Positions 1 through 11,647 are shown, counted from the stretch's first letter. The stretch is DNA of 64,000 bases from Siphonodentalium dalli (GCA_032622095.1 CP136061.1:251359582-251423581); one strand, 5' to 3'. The notes: generated by a model from the letters alone, not told the origin. Numbers and translations: made by a program.

Positions 1-3000
1 CATGTTTTCGTTTCCCGAACTGTAGATGATAAAGATAATAAAGAGCGTCCATGTTTTAGTTTCTCGAACTGTAGATGATAAAGATAATAAAGAGCGTCCA
101 TGTTTTAGTTTCTCGAACTGTAGATGATAAAGATAATAAAGGGCGTCCATGTTTTCGTTTCCCGAACTGTAGATGATAAAGATAATAAAGAGCGTCCATG
201 TTTTAGTTTCTCGAACTGTAGATGATAAAGATAATAAAGAGCGTCCATGTTTTAGTTTCTCGAACTGTAGATGATAAAGATAATAAAGAGCGTCGATGTT
301 TTCGTTTCTCGAATTGTAGATCATAAAGATAATAAAGAGCGTCGATGTTTTCGTTTCTCGAACTGTAGATAATAAAGAAAATAAAGAGCGTCCATGTTTT
401 CGTTTTCTCGAACTGTAGATAATAAAGGGCGTCCATGTTTTCGTTTCCCGAACGGTATATGTAGGTGATAACGATAATAAATGGCATCCATGTACCCCGA
501 TGTTGCTGAAGATAACTAATATCGCCCATCTTTTCGTTTCCCGAACGGTAGATAATAAAGAGCGTCCATGTTTTCATTTCCCGAACGGTAGATAATAAAG
601 AGCGTCGATGTTTTCGTTTCCCGAACGGTAGATAATAAAGATAACAAAGAGCTTCCATGTTTTAGTTTCCCGGAAGGTAGATAATAAAGAGCGTCCATGT
701 TTTAGTTTCCCGAACGGTAGATAATAAAGAGCGTCCATGTTTTAGTTTCCCGAACGGTAGATAATTAAGAGCGTCGATGTTTTCGTTTCTCGAACTGTAT
801 ATCATAAAGATAATAAAGAGCGTCCATGTTTTCGTTTCCCGAACGGTAGATAATAAAGAGCGTCGATGTTTTCGTTTCTCGAATTGTAGATCATAAAGAT
901 AATAAAGAGCGTCGATGTTTTCGTTTCTCGAACTGTAGATAATAAAGATAATAAAGAGCGTCCATGTTTTCGTTTCTCGAACGGTAGATAATAAAGAAAA
1001 TAAAGAGCGTCCATGTTTTCGTTTCTCGAACTGTAGATAATAAAGGGCGTCCATGTTTTCGTTTCCCGAACGGTATATGTAGGTGATAACGATAATAAAG
1101 GGCGTCCATGTTTACGTTTCTCGAACTGTAGATAATAAAGAAAATAAAGAGCGTCCATGTTTTCGTTTCTCGAACTGTAGATAATAAAGGGCGTCCATAT
1201 TTTCGTTTCCCGAACGGTATATGTAGATGATACCGATAATAAAGGGCGTCCATGTTTTCGTTTCCCGAACTGTAGATAATAAAGAAAATAAAGAGCGTCC
1301 ATGTTTTCGTTTCTCGAACTGTAGATAATAAAGGGCGTCCATGTTTTCGTTTCCCGAACGGTATATGTAGGTGATAACGATAATAAAGGGCGTCCATGTT
1401 TTCGTTTCTCGAACTGTAGATGATAATGATAATAAAGAGCGTCCATGTTTTCGTTTCCCGAACGGTATATGTAGATGATACCGATAATAAAGGGCGTCCA
1501 TGTTTTCGTTTCCCGAACTGTAGATGATAAAGATAATAAAGAGCGTCCATGTTTTCGTTTCCCGGACGGTAGATAATAAAGAGCGTCCATGTTTTCGTTT
1601 CCCGAACGGTAGATAATAAAGAGCGTCCACGTTTTCGTTTCCCGAACGGTAGATAATTAAGAGCGTCGATGTTTTCGTTTCTCGAACTGTGGATAATAAA
1701 GATAATAAAGAGCGTCCATGTTTTCGTTTCCCGGACGGTAGATAATCAAGATAATAAAGAGCGTCCATGTTTTCGTTTCCCGAAAGGTAGATAATAACGA
1801 GCGCCCATGTCTTCGTTTCCCGAACAGTAGATAATAAAGAGCGTCGATGTTTTCGTTTCTCGAACTGTAGATAATAAAGATAATAAAGAGCGTCCAAGTT
1901 TTCGTTTCTTGAACTGTGGATAATAAAGATAATAAAGGGCGTCCATGTTTTCGTTTCCCGAACGGTATATGTAGATTATACCGATAATAAAGGGCGTCCA
2001 TGTTTTCGTTTCTCGAATTGTAGGTGATAAAGATAATAAAGGGCGTCCATGTTTTCGTTTCCCGAACTGTAGATGATAAAGATAATAAAGAGCGTCCATG
2101 TTTTAGTTTCTCGAACTGTAGATGATAAAGATAATAAAGAGCGTCCATGTTTTCGTTTCTCGAATTGAAGATCATAAAGATAATAAAGAGCGTCGATGTT
2201 TTCGTTTCTCGAACTGTAGATAATAAAGAAAATAAAGAGCGTCCATGTTTTCGTTTTCTCGAACTGTAGATAATAAAGGGCGTCCATGTTTTCGTTTCCC
2301 GAACGGTATATGTAGGTGATAACGATAATAAATGGCGTCCATGTTTTCGTTTCTCGAACTGTAGATGATAAAGATAATAAAGAGCGTCCATGTTTTCGTT
2401 TCCCGAACGGTAGATAATAAAGAGCGCCCATGTATTCGTTTCCCGAACGGTAGATAATAAAGAGCGTCGATGTTTTCGTTTCTCGAACTGTAGATAATGA
2501 AGATAATAAAGAGCGTCCATGTTTTCGTTTCTCGAACTGTAGATGATAAAGATAATAAAGAGCGTCCATGTTTTCGTTTCCCGAAAGGTAGATAATAACG
2601 AGCGCCCATGTCTTCGTTTCCCGAACAGTAGATAATAAAGAGCGTCGATGTTTTCGTTTCTCGAACTGTAGATAATAAAGATAATAAAGAGCGTCCAAGT
2701 TTTCGTTTCTTGAACTGTGGATAATAAAGATAATAAAGGGCGTCCATGTTTTCGTTTCCCGAACGGTATATGTAGATTATACCGATAATAAAGGGCGTCC
2801 ATGTTTTCGTTTCTCGAACTGTGGATAATAAAGATAATAAAGGGCGTCCATGTTTTCGTTTCCCGAACGGTATATGTAGATTATACCGATAATAAAGGGC
2901 GTCCATGTTTTCGTTTCTCGAATTGTAGGTGATAAAGATAATAAAGGGCGTCCATGTTTTCGTTTCCCGAACTGTAGATGATAAAGATAATAAAGAGCGT

Positions 3001-4577
3001 CCATGTTTTAGTTTCTCGAACTGTAGATGATAAAGATAATAAAGAGCGTCCATGTTTTCGTTTCTCGAATTGTAGATCATAAAGATAATAAAGAGCGTCG
3101 ATGTTTTCGTTTCTCGAACTGTAGATAATAAAGAAAATAAAGAGCGTCCATGTTTTCGTTTTCTCGAACTGTAGATAATAAAGGGCGTCCATGTTTTCGT
3201 TTCCCGAACGGTATATGTAGGTGATAACGATAATAAATGGCGTCCATGTTTTCGTTTCTCGAACTGTAGATGATAAAGATAATAAAGAGCGTCCATGTTT
3301 TCGTTTCCCGAACGGTAGATAATAAAGAGCGCCCATGTATTCGTTTCCCGAACGGTAGATAATAAAGAGCGTCGATGTTTTCGTTTCTCGAACTGTAGAT
3401 AATAAAGATAATAAAGAGCGTCCAAGTTTTCGTTTCTCGAACTGTGGATAATAAAGATAATAAAGGGCGTCCATGTTTTCGTTTCCCGAACGGTATATGT
3501 AGATGATACCGATAATAAAGGGCGTCCATGTTTTCGTTTCTCGAACTGTAGATGATAAAGATAATAAAGAGCGTCCATGTTTTCGTTTCTCTAACTGTAG
3601 GTGATAAAGATAATAAAGGGCGTCCATGTTTTCGTTTCCCGAACTGTAGATGATAAAGATAATAAAGAGCGTCCATGTTTTAGTTTCTCGAAATGTAGAT
3701 GATAAAGATAATAAAGAGCGTCCATGTTTCCGTTTCACGAACTGTAGATAATAAAGATAGTAAAGAGCGTCCATGTTTTCGTTTCTCGAACTGTAGATGA
3801 TAAAGATAATAAAGAGCGTCCATGTTTTCGTTTCACGAACTGTAGGTAATAAAGATAATAAAGAGCGTCCATGTTTTCGTTTCCCGAACGGTAGATAATA
3901 AAGAGCGTCCATGTTTTCGTTTGTCGAACGGTAGATGATAAAGATAATAAAGAGCGTCCATGTTTTAGTTTCCCGGACGGTAGATGATAAAGATAATAAA
4001 GAGCGTCCATGTTTTCGTTTCTCGAACTGTAGATAATAAAGGGCGTCCATGTTTTCGTTTCCCGGACGGTAGATGATAAAATAATAAAGAGCGTCTATGT
4101 TTTCGTTTCTCGAACTGTAGATAATAAAGGGCGTCCATGTTTTCGTTTTCCGGAGGGTAGATGATAAAGATAATAAAGAGCGTCCATGTTTTCGTTTCTC
4201 GAACTGTAGATAATAAAGAGCGTCCATGTTTTCGTTTCCCGGACGGTAGATGATAAAGATAATAAAGAGCATCCATGTTTTCGTTTCCCGAACTGTAGAT
4301 AATAAAGGGCGTCCATGTTTTCGTTTTCCGGACGGTAGATGATAAAGATAATAAAGAGCGTCGATGTTTTCGTTTCTCGAACTGTAGATGATAAAGATAA
4401 TAAAGAGCGTCCATGTTTTCGTTTCCCGAAAGGTAGATAATACAGATAATAAAGAGCGTCCATGTTTTCGTTTCCCGAACGGTAGATAATAAAGATAATA
4501 AAGAGCGTCCATGTTTTCGTTTCTCGAACGGTAGATAATAAAGAGCGTCCATGTTTTAGTTCCCGAACGTTAGATAA
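1..4577. repeat. 40/49/55-bp minisatellite array (first block)
   Basis: A continuous tandem array of a 40-bp core (gataataaagagcgtccat followed by gttttcgtttcccgaacggta). Many units carry a 9-bp insertion (gataataaa) giving 49 bp, or a further 6-bp insertion (tatatg) giving 55 bp. All three lengths equal 1 modulo 3, and the minus strand of the core has no stop in any frame, so long repetitive minus-strand reading frames arise automatically. Internal segments are re-duplicated: 1771-1980 recurs 801 bp downstream, and the stretch from 1976 recurs 905 bp downstream, including a rare extra-T unit at 2252 and 3157. I treat it as satellite DNA. The array runs off the left edge of the window. Confidence 0.95.
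487..515. repeat. fragment of foldback right arm inside the array
   Basis: The short stretch atccatgtaccccgatgttg and the bases after it match the right arm of the inverted repeat at 5472-5598. It interrupts the 40-bp array without the left arm, which suggests the array and the hairpin have been copied together and trimmed. Confidence 0.7.
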
Positions 4578-4827
4578 TACATACACTTCTTAATTATGAT
4601 CGTTTATACACGTTTTCAACGTAAAACTGAGGGATGCATTTATTGATTTTCGCGATATCCGTGTCATACAAATGAGTTGTCATCCCCCTCTTTTTGGCCA
4701 TTTTCAGGCGCTACGCGAGATTCACAGCCCTCTGCTAACTTGTATATACTCGGCATTCGGGGTTCATTCGGAGTATACAAAATAAAGAGGGGGCATTACA
4801 ACATCATAGACGAAACGCTATTCGCTG

Positions 4828-5064
4828 ATGCGACATAAGTATGCACCAACCAGAGGCCATTCGTGTAAAATGATGATCGAACACTGCAATAAAGATGTAA
4901 GAAAATACTTTTTTACACTGAGAATTCGACCAATCTGGAATAGGCTACCAAATGCGGTCGTTAGTGCTGAAAATTTAAACCAGTTCAAGGAATTGTTGAA
5001 ATGCGTAAGCACCGGAACTAAGAGTCGGTCAGACTCGTTCCGTGAAATATATGATACAATGTAG
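4828..5064 (+). pseudogene. LINE reverse-transcriptase C-terminal tail, copy A
   Basis: The 78-residue reading frame ending at a TAG resembles the extreme C-terminus of non-LTR retrotransposon ORF2 proteins (CR1/Jockey/RTE-like). The diagnostic stretch is a basic segment followed by I-R-P-I-W-N-R-L-P-N-A-V-V, then a short amphipathic tail (L-N-Q-F-K-E-L-L). In complete elements this region lies after the RT thumb and before the 3' UTR. No RT fingers/palm, endonuclease or upstream frame is present, so it is a 5'-truncated relic. The AT-rich sequence after it (5065-5400) is probably the old 3' UTR. The family assignment is from motif recognition only. Confidence 0.6.
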
Positions 5065-5471
5065 AATATATATTACACAGACTATATATCACAAATGATG
5101 ATATGTGTATGGTCACAGAGGATCGGAGCCGAACATATCCGAGCTCCTCTACCCTGGCATCCAATTGCTAATAAATATAAGTATATCAGATATGGTTTTT
5201 AATTCAGATGTATTGTAGAAGTTGCTGTTTAAGTGTGGCTGTTGTGGTGGCTATGGTCTCGCAGTATGGGGTAAGATAATTATGAGAAACGGTCAGTAGA
5301 TGAGATAATTATTGTGTATATACTGTCTCAAACAGGCACACAATTCAGTGTTTCACCAAACAGACGATCATTTGTTCAGAGACAATGGTCACGTTAAGTT
5401 CATCCAAACGATAAAGATCGTCCATTTTTGCGTTTCCCAAGCGGTGGATAATAAAGAGAGTCCATGTTTTA

Positions 5472-5598
5472 GTTATCTCCACTGACATCGTGGGGTACAT
5501 GGGTACCTGGATGTCTATTTTGAACCCCTCGGTTCCGCCTCTTGTTCAAAATAGACAGGTATTAAATCTCCATGTACCCCGATGTTGCTGAAGATAAC
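5472..5598. repeat. foldback inverted repeat, copy A
   Basis: Two arms (about 5472-5525 and 5544-5598) are inverted copies of each other, including a perfect 13-bp pair gtctattttgaac / gttcaaaatagac around an 18-base loop, and an outer pair containing ggggtacatgg / ccatgtacccc. Minisatellite units flank it on both sides. It would form a long hairpin and may be a foldback or MITE-like element. Confidence 0.85.
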
Positions 5599-6341
5599 TA
5601 ATATCGCCCATCTTTTCGTTTCCCGAACGGTAGATAATAAAGAGCGTCCATGTTTTCATTTCCCGAACGGTAGATAATAAAGAGCGTCGATGTTTTCGTT
5701 TCCCGAACGGTAGATAATAAAGATAACAAAGAGCGTCCATGTTTTCGTTTCCCGAACGGTAGATAATAAAGAGCGTCCATGTTTTAGTTTCACGAGCGGT
5801 AGATAATTAAGAGCGTCGATGTTTTCGTTTCTCGAACTGTAGATGATAAAGGTAATAAAGAGCGTCCATGTTTTCGTTTCCCGAACGGTAGATAATAAAG
5901 ATAATAAAGAGCGTCTATGTTTTCGTTTCCCGGACGGTAGATAATAAAGAGCGTCCATGTTTTCGTTTCCCGAACGGTAGATAATAAAGAGCGTCCATGT
6001 TTTCGTTTCCCGGACGGTAGATGATAAAGATAATAAAGAGCATCCATGTTTTCGTTTCCCGAACTGTAGATAATAAAGGGCGTCCATGTTTTCGTTTCCC
6101 TGACGGTAGATGATAAAGATAATAAAGAGCGTCGATGTTTTCGTTTCTCGAACTGTAGATAATAAAGATAATAAAGAGCGTCCATGTTTTCGTTTCCCGA
6201 AAGGTAGATAATAAAGATAATAAAGAGCGTCCATGTTTTCGTTTACCGAACGGTAGATAATAAAATTAATAAAGAGCGTCCATGTTTTCGTTTCTCGAAC
6301 GGTAGATAATAAAGAGCGTCCATGTTTTAGTTCCCGAACGT
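5599..6341. repeat. 40/49-bp minisatellite array (second block)
   Basis: Same units as the first array, resuming immediately after the foldback hairpin. It ends at the same junction (cccgaacgttagataatac) at which the first array ends. Confidence 0.92.
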
Positions 6342-6598
6342 TAGATAATACATACACTTCTTAATTATGATCGTTTATACACGTTTTCAACGTAAAACTG
6401 AGGGATGCATTTATTGATTTTCGCGATATCCGTGTCATACAAATGAGTTGTCATCCCCCTCTTTTTGGCCATTTTCAGGCGCTACGCGAGATTCACAGCC
6501 CTCTGCTAACTTGTATATACTCGGCATTCGGGGTTCATTCGGAGTATACAAAATAAAGAGGGGGCATTACAACATCATAGACGAAACGCTATTCGCTG

Positions 6599-6835
6599 AT
6601 GCGACATAAGTATGCACCAACCAGATGCCATTCGTGTAAAATGATGATCGAACACTGCAATAAAGATGTAAGAAAATACTTTTTTACACTGAGAATTCGA
6701 CCAATCCGGAATAGGCTACCAAATGCGGTCGTTAGTGCTGAAAATTTAAACCAGTTCAAGGAATTGTTGAAATGCGTAAGCACCGGGACTAAGAGTCGGT
6801 CAGACTCGTTCCGTGAAATATATGATACAATGTAG
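6599..6835 (+). pseudogene. LINE reverse-transcriptase C-terminal tail, copy B
   Basis: Duplicate of the fragment at 4828-5064 with few changes, including one that replaces the Trp of I-W-N-R-L-P with Arg. Because the whole block was duplicated as DNA, this is not an independent LINE insertion. Confidence 0.6.
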
Positions 6836-7242
6836 AATATATATAACACAGACTATATATCACAAATGATGATATGTGTATGGCCACAGAGGATCGGAGC
6901 CGAACATATCCGAGCTACTCTACCCTGGCATCCAATTGCTAATAAATATAAGTATATCAGATATGGTTTTTAATTCAGATGTATTGTAGAAGTTGCTGTT
7001 TAAGTGTGGCTGTTGTGGTGGCTATGGTCTCGCAGTATGGGGTAAGATAATTATGAGAAACGGTCAGTAGATGAGATAATTATTGTGTATATACTGTCTC
7101 AAACAGGCACACACTTCAGTGTTTCACCAAACAGACGATCATTTGTTCAGAGACAATGGCCACGTTAAGTTCATCCAAACGATAAAGATCGTCCATTTTT
7201 GCGTTTCCCAAGCGGTGGATAATAAAGAGAGTCCATGTTTTA

Positions 7243-7369
7243 GTTATCTCCACTGACATCGTGGGGTACATGGGTACCTGGATGTCTATTTTGAACCCCT
7301 CGGTTCCGCCTCTTGTTCAAAATAGACAGGTATTAAATCTCCATGTACCCCGATGTTGCTGAAGATAAC
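7243..7369. repeat. foldback inverted repeat, copy B
   Basis: Duplicate of the hairpin at 5472-5598, in the same place relative to the second copy of the 1771-bp segment. Confidence 0.85.
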
Positions 7370-7811
7370 TAATATCGCCCATCTTTTCGTTTCCCGAACG
7401 GTAGATAATAAAGAGCGTCCATGTTTTCATTTCCCGAACGGTAGATAATAAAGAGCGTCGATGTTTTCGTTTCCCGAACGGTAGATAATAAAGATAACAA
7501 AGAGCGTCCATGTTTTCGTTTCCCGAACGGTAGATAATAAAGAGCGTCCATGTTTTAGTTTCCCGAACGGTAGATAATTAAGAGCGTCGATGTTTTCGTT
7601 TCTCGAACTGTAGATGATAAAGGTAACAAAGAGCGTCCATGTTTTCGTTTCCCGAACGGTAGATAATAAAGATAATAAAGAGCGTCTATGTTTTCGTTTC
7701 CCGGACGGTAGATAATAAAGAGCGTCCATGTTTTCGTTTCCCGAACGGTAGATAATAAAGAGCGTCCATGTTTTCGTTTCCCGAACGGTAGATAATTAAG
7801 AGCGTCGATGT
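7370..7811. repeat. 40/49-bp minisatellite array (third block)
   Basis: Same 40-bp core units as before, ending abruptly at the gttttaattatgatcg junction. Confidence 0.9.
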
Positions 7812-7980
7812 TTTAATTATGATCGTTTATACACGTTTTAAAGAGGGATGCATTTATTGATTTTCGCGATATCCGTGTCATACAAATGAGTTGTCATCCC
7901 CCTCTTTTTTGCCATTTTCAATCGCTACGCGAGATTCACAGCCCTCTGCTAACTTGTATATACTCGGCATTCGGGGTTCA
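7812..7980. repeat. third, partial copy of the 1771-bp segment
   Basis: Matches 4590-4760 and 6361-6531 but lacks a short internal piece near acacgttttaaagaggg. After this it expands into the minisatellite at 7935-8180. Confidence 0.8.
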
Positions 7981-8180
7981 TACCCCTCTGTTAACTGGTA
8001 TATACTCGGTATTCGGGGTTGCGATATTCATATACCCATCTGCTAACTGGTATATACTCGGTATTCGGGGTGGTGGGGTGTACTCGGTGTTCGGGGTGGT
8101 GGGCATACTGGGTATTTGGGGGTTGGGGATATACTCGGTATTCGAAGGGTTGGGGTTGGGTATACTCGGTGTTCTGGATT
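7935..8180. repeat. short degenerate minisatellite (tatactcggtattcggggt)
   Basis: About seven degenerate copies of a motif built on gtatatactcggtattcggg, becoming G-rich toward the right. It arises from sequence present once in each copy of the 1771-bp block, so it is a local expansion. Confidence 0.8.
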
Positions 8181-9335
8181 CAACACAAAGACCAGTACGC
8201 AGCTTTTATAGCAAAACATTCAAGTTACACACATTTTGTTCATATTCCAGCCCAAGTGACATATTTTGATGTAATTCAGTCTAATATATCTGGGTATGTA
8301 GAAGTTATGGATACTTTTTCAGCAAATATATGATAACTATGATGATCTATTTGTAAACTCAATAAGTATTTATTCATATTTAGTGGAGCGGATATGTGCC
8401 ACAAAATAGGCGAATCGTTACACTTTATAAATTACGAAATTTCCCCTACTTAATTTTGGGTATGTCGCAGTTAAAAACAATCTACAGGCACAAATATCCG
8501 ATGTCAGTTAGGATGATTAAGCTGTTGCCATAGCAACCAATCCCTGTTATAATTTACGATATAGGGCAGTTAATTTTTAGGGACAACTATGTGAATATTA
8601 TCAGCCATATCGATGTAGGTATATTTGTACAATAGAGGAAGGGCCAATTTATACAACAGACTGTAAAAATTGGGCCCAGGTCACCAAAGTTTTATTTGTC
8701 GTCATGGAAACGAGTGGATTTTCTTTTAAAAATTTAATTAAAAAAAAAAAAAATTGGATTTAGTTTGTACCCGTCAGCACAAATTTCACGTGATATGTTT
8801 CAATATAATATCTTCGTCGGTATTCCATTAAGACAATATAACAGATTTTCCGGATTTAGTTAGTGATTGACCACAATAAACGAAGTTTTATATGAACACT
8901 AGTAGGCGCAAATTAGCTGTTTCGAAATTGGTTGCTGAAAAAATTAAGTTCTGGTAGCAGCTTTGGTGAACATGTTAATAATTGGAATATCCGCTATAAG
9001 ATTACATTCGCAGCTCTGCAATGTTATATATATCCTCCAAGCGGATTTCGATATACCAATATTTAGGTCCTAGTTGCCAACGAAACAAGCGTTCCCCAAT
9101 TGTGCCCATACGTACACAGGAAATCGTCTCATCCCGGTTGATAACAAATTGTAGCTAGTAAATTTGAACAATGTTCAATAACAAGATAATTACTCCGCCT
9201 TACGTTCCCTGAAGTTTGTTGTTTTACATCTTGCCTTCCATACATTTTGTTAGCCGGAAGTTTCAGAGCCGCGTGCGTTCAAAAAACACCTTCGACCGGA
9301 TTCCTTTCTTATGGTCAATTCACACCGGGCGCGAG
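8181..9335. other. non-coding stretch without recognisable features
   Basis: AT-rich unique-looking DNA with one oligo-A run near 8740. I see no supported gene, RNA or repeat here; reading frames are short and have no recognisable motif. Confidence 0.5.
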
Positions 9336-9346
9336 CGCGCGATTTT

Positions 9347-9836
9347 TACGGTCGTTTTTTGTCGTCCGTAGCGGTTCAAAGCGCGCGATTTTTATATTCA
9401 CACCGAAAACGACTGGATCGCTTTGTCACGGTCAATGGTTTGGGTAGATAATCGTTATTGCCAAAGTGACTTCAAAAGCTTGGACTGAATTGGGACCAAA
9501 AATTAACCAGACGATCCTGTTATTACGTCGAGTTCTTACCAGACATGTTCTCGTCTCGTTTATCTGTGCACTTCAGTTATCAGCAAATTCCCCCAAAATG
9601 CACCTTTGTTATCGTGACGACGAACCAATGTGTCGCCTTCAAATAGGAGGAATACGCGCGTTATAAATATCCTATCTGACAGCGACCCAATTATTCCGCT
9701 GGTTTGCAACAAAGCCAGAAATCGACGAAGCATAAAATCACTGCTGTGATAGCATCGTGGTCAGCGATTCAGTCGCTTGCTGTGTGGATATAAAAATCGC
9801 GCGCTTTGAACTTCTACGGACGACAGAAAACGGCCG
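9347..9836. mobile_element. small inverted-repeat (MITE-like) element
   Basis: The stretch 9351-9404 (gtcgtccgtagcggttcaaa, then gcgcgcgatttttatattca) is repeated in inverted orientation at 9781-9836 with few mismatches. The arms enclose about 380 bp with no transposase. A second partial copy of the arm motif (gcgcgcgatttttacgg) lies just outside the left arm. The exact ends and target duplication are not clear. Confidence 0.6.
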
Positions 9837-9937
9837 TTATTATTTATTGCGTTTCAGTATGCATCCACCATTGTTGTCCTCTCTCGTTCGTTTTTGTGTC
9901 ATGATATTTCTAATTCCCCTAACTTCTTCTATTTACA

Positions 9938-10246
9938 GGATGGAAAGCTGAATTCCACACTGGGTGAGGCTCCATCACTGATAAATAGTATAGGGAAATG
10001 TTACTTTTGTCAGGGTGATGCTGATACGCCGTCTAATCATGTGCTGTATCCGACGAATTATGTTGGCGACAGAATTAAGATGAGTCCAGACAATGGTATA
10101 TATACCACTGAAATCATTTTCGAAGTGGCGAATGGTTGCAGATTGAGCGACTCTATTGCAAGATGGGAAACTTTTAGCAGCTTTGAGTGCAGGCGATCTA
10201 ATTAGTCAAGAGACAAAATACCACACGGGGTGCATGCTTTCTCTCT
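9938..10246 (+). pseudogene. large uncharacterised metazoan protein family, segment 1 (N-terminal)
   Basis: A tract ending cttctatttacag resembles a 3' splice site and opens a frame with a C-x2-C motif (K-C-Y-F-C). After a frame change it continues with A-G-D-L-I-S-Q-E-T-K-Y-H-T-G-C. I recognise this order from very large (about 1,400-1,600 residue) uncharacterised proteins that recur in marine-invertebrate and fish genomes; I know no function for them. The frame is broken between the two motifs, and the coding sequence is interrupted at the end of M-L-S-L-F-N by the TTAA-flanked element at 10247-10645. The family call is from memory of conserved motifs and unconfirmed by alignment. Confidence 0.6.
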
Positions 10247-10645
10247 TTAACCCTTTACCCAACAGAAGGGCCCTGTGCCAATGCATTCTCTTATATATGC
10301 GAGTCGACCATAGGTCGCCTCGCATATATAAGAGAATGCATTGGCTTAACACATTAAAAATTATAAAATTGTTAAAGAATGTAAGAAAAAATGGTAAAAA
10401 GTGTTAAAAAAAGATTTTTTTAGGCCAATGCATTCTCTTATATATGCGAGGCGACCTATGGTCGACTCGCATATATAAGAGAATGCATTGGCACAGGGCA
10501 TAACTGTAACCATCACAATGTGGTCAATGAGCCGGTTCCAATGATATCCATATGTGTATGGTTCTATTGAGACAGACCGAAGATATTTTAGGCTGTTGAA
10601 GCTTTATTTGGCCGGTTTTGGCCGGTTTGTTGGGTAAAGGGTTAA
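10247..10645. mobile_element. piggyBac-like TTAA MITE, copy 1, carrying a double-palindrome insert
   Basis: Bounded by TTAA on both sides with 14-bp terminal inverted repeats (CCCTTTACCCAACA / TGTTGGGTAAAGGG), the arrangement known for piggyBac-superfamily elements (TTAA target, CCC...GGG ends). There is no transposase, so it is non-autonomous. Its centre is the double-palindrome element at 10271-10498. Removing it restores continuity between the two flanking pseudogene segments, so it inserted into an older coding sequence. A near-identical copy, including the same internal insert, lies at 35959-36358. Confidence 0.85.
10271..10498. mobile_element. double-palindrome element, copy 1
   Basis: Starts CCCTGTGCC and ends GGCACAGGG. 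Each end is a 69-nt near-perfect palindrome (10277-10345 and 10424-10492): 33-nt arms, ATA or TAT loop, one mismatch. The two palindromes are reverse complements of each other and flank about 78 bp of AT-rich spacer. There is no coding capacity. Confidence 0.88.
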
Positions 10646-11275
10646 CAGACCAAGAAGCGAAACGAATCGTCGACTTTCGGAACATGTCCCCGTAAGCAAT
10701 TATGAACCAATCATGATATGGATGGAGGAGTCTCGTTCCGGCGCTGGCAGTACAACATTTAAACTTTCTGACATCCGTAAGATGTGTGAAGAACGTTCCG
10801 AATTTGATGGTAACCGGACGAATATAGATCCGAGCAGACTAAAAGCACGCATTCTCTCACAGGTTCAAGGAATGCGGCCCTACAAGTACGGAAGGGAAAT
10901 TGTGTTTGCGTTCGATGACGAAATTGCTACAGCGTTAGATATGGTTGACTCAGACACCGAGTGCTATCGCCTCGCGAGGACGGTACGTATAATTCGCCAG
11001 GAATTTTTCAACTTTGAATCAAGAATATCTGATACTATCGAGTCACTGGATAGCAAAACGGAAGAGGAATCACTTCCCGATTCTCTGCTTACATTATAGG
11101 CAATGTGTTGCAGGACGGAGTTGATCTCAACTGCGAAACGAGGATATCAAAATCTGCACAATTGATTCTTGTCAATTGCTACAAAAAACGCAGGAAAGAT
11201 TAAAAAAACCAAGCACCGCGACATTCGAGGAACCGAGAGCCACCGTTACCATCGTTACCACCGTTACGGTTTTTC
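10646..11275 (+). pseudogene. large uncharacterised family, segment 2
   Basis: Coding similarity resumes right after the MITE and is open to 11099. Family landmarks include F-K-L-S-D-I, R-L-K-A-R-I-L-S-Q, the sequence M-R-P-Y-K-Y-G-R-E-I-V-F-A-F-D-D-E and L-A-R-T-V-R-I-I-R-Q-E, then P-D-S-L-L-T-L. A TAG stop there is followed, in another frame, by N-V-L-Q-D-G-V-D-L and a degraded R-E-P-P-L-P. The stop and frame change mark it as a pseudogene. The 128-residue open frame 10713-11099 is only part of this segment. Confidence 0.6.
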
Positions 11276-11647
11276 CCCTGTGCCAATGCATTCTCTTATA
11301 TATGCGAGTCGACCATAGGTCGCCTCGCATATATAAGAGAATGCATTGGCCTAACAATTTTTTACAATTTTAATAATTATTTTCTTGTATTCTTTAACAA
11401 TTTTATAATTTCACCCATACAGAGCCCCAGACAACCATGAGCAGACGACACTCTTCTATGTGCTTCTATATATGTGTGGGGCTCCCTGCAGGGTAATGGA
11501 TGTTTTTTTAATTTTATGTCCTAAAATTTTTAAGAAACATTTATTTTAAAAAAAATTATAAAAAATTGTTAGGCCAATGCATTCTCTTATATATGCGAGG
11601 CGACCTATGGTCGACTCGCATATATAAGATAATGCATTGGCACAGGG
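11276..11647. mobile_element. double-palindrome element, copy 2 (long spacer form)
   Basis: Same CCCTGTGCC...GGCACAGGG ends and 69-nt terminal palindromes as copy 1, but with a longer spacer. The spacer contains its own inverted pair, acagagccccagac and gtgtggggctccctg, separated by about 40 bp. It interrupts the uncharacterised-family pseudogene. No TTAA flanks are visible. Confidence 0.88.

Larger units (their letters stand above)
4578..6345. repeat. 1771-bp segmental duplication, copy A
   Basis: This block recurs 1771 bp downstream with few substitutions. Matching landmarks are 4828/6599 (LINE tail), 5472/7243 (hairpin) and 5598/7369 (array restart). It contains a non-repetitive part (4578-5471), the foldback hairpin and a short minisatellite tract. 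Confidence 0.9.
6346..7760. repeat. 1771-bp segmental duplication, copy B (truncated)
   Basis: Second copy of the 4578-6345 block. It is colinear to about 7760, where it diverges within the minisatellite and joins a third, partial copy at 7812. Confidence 0.88.

Noticed and set aside
203-4586. Many overlapping minus-strand reading frames up to 543 codons in the first array
   Set aside because: They are translations of a 40/49/55-bp tandem repeat that has no stop in any minus frame; peptides are purely repetitive in all three frames at once.
7886-8333. Two overlapping plus-strand frames of 104-127 codons
   Set aside because: They read the tatactcggtattcgggg minisatellite in two frames.
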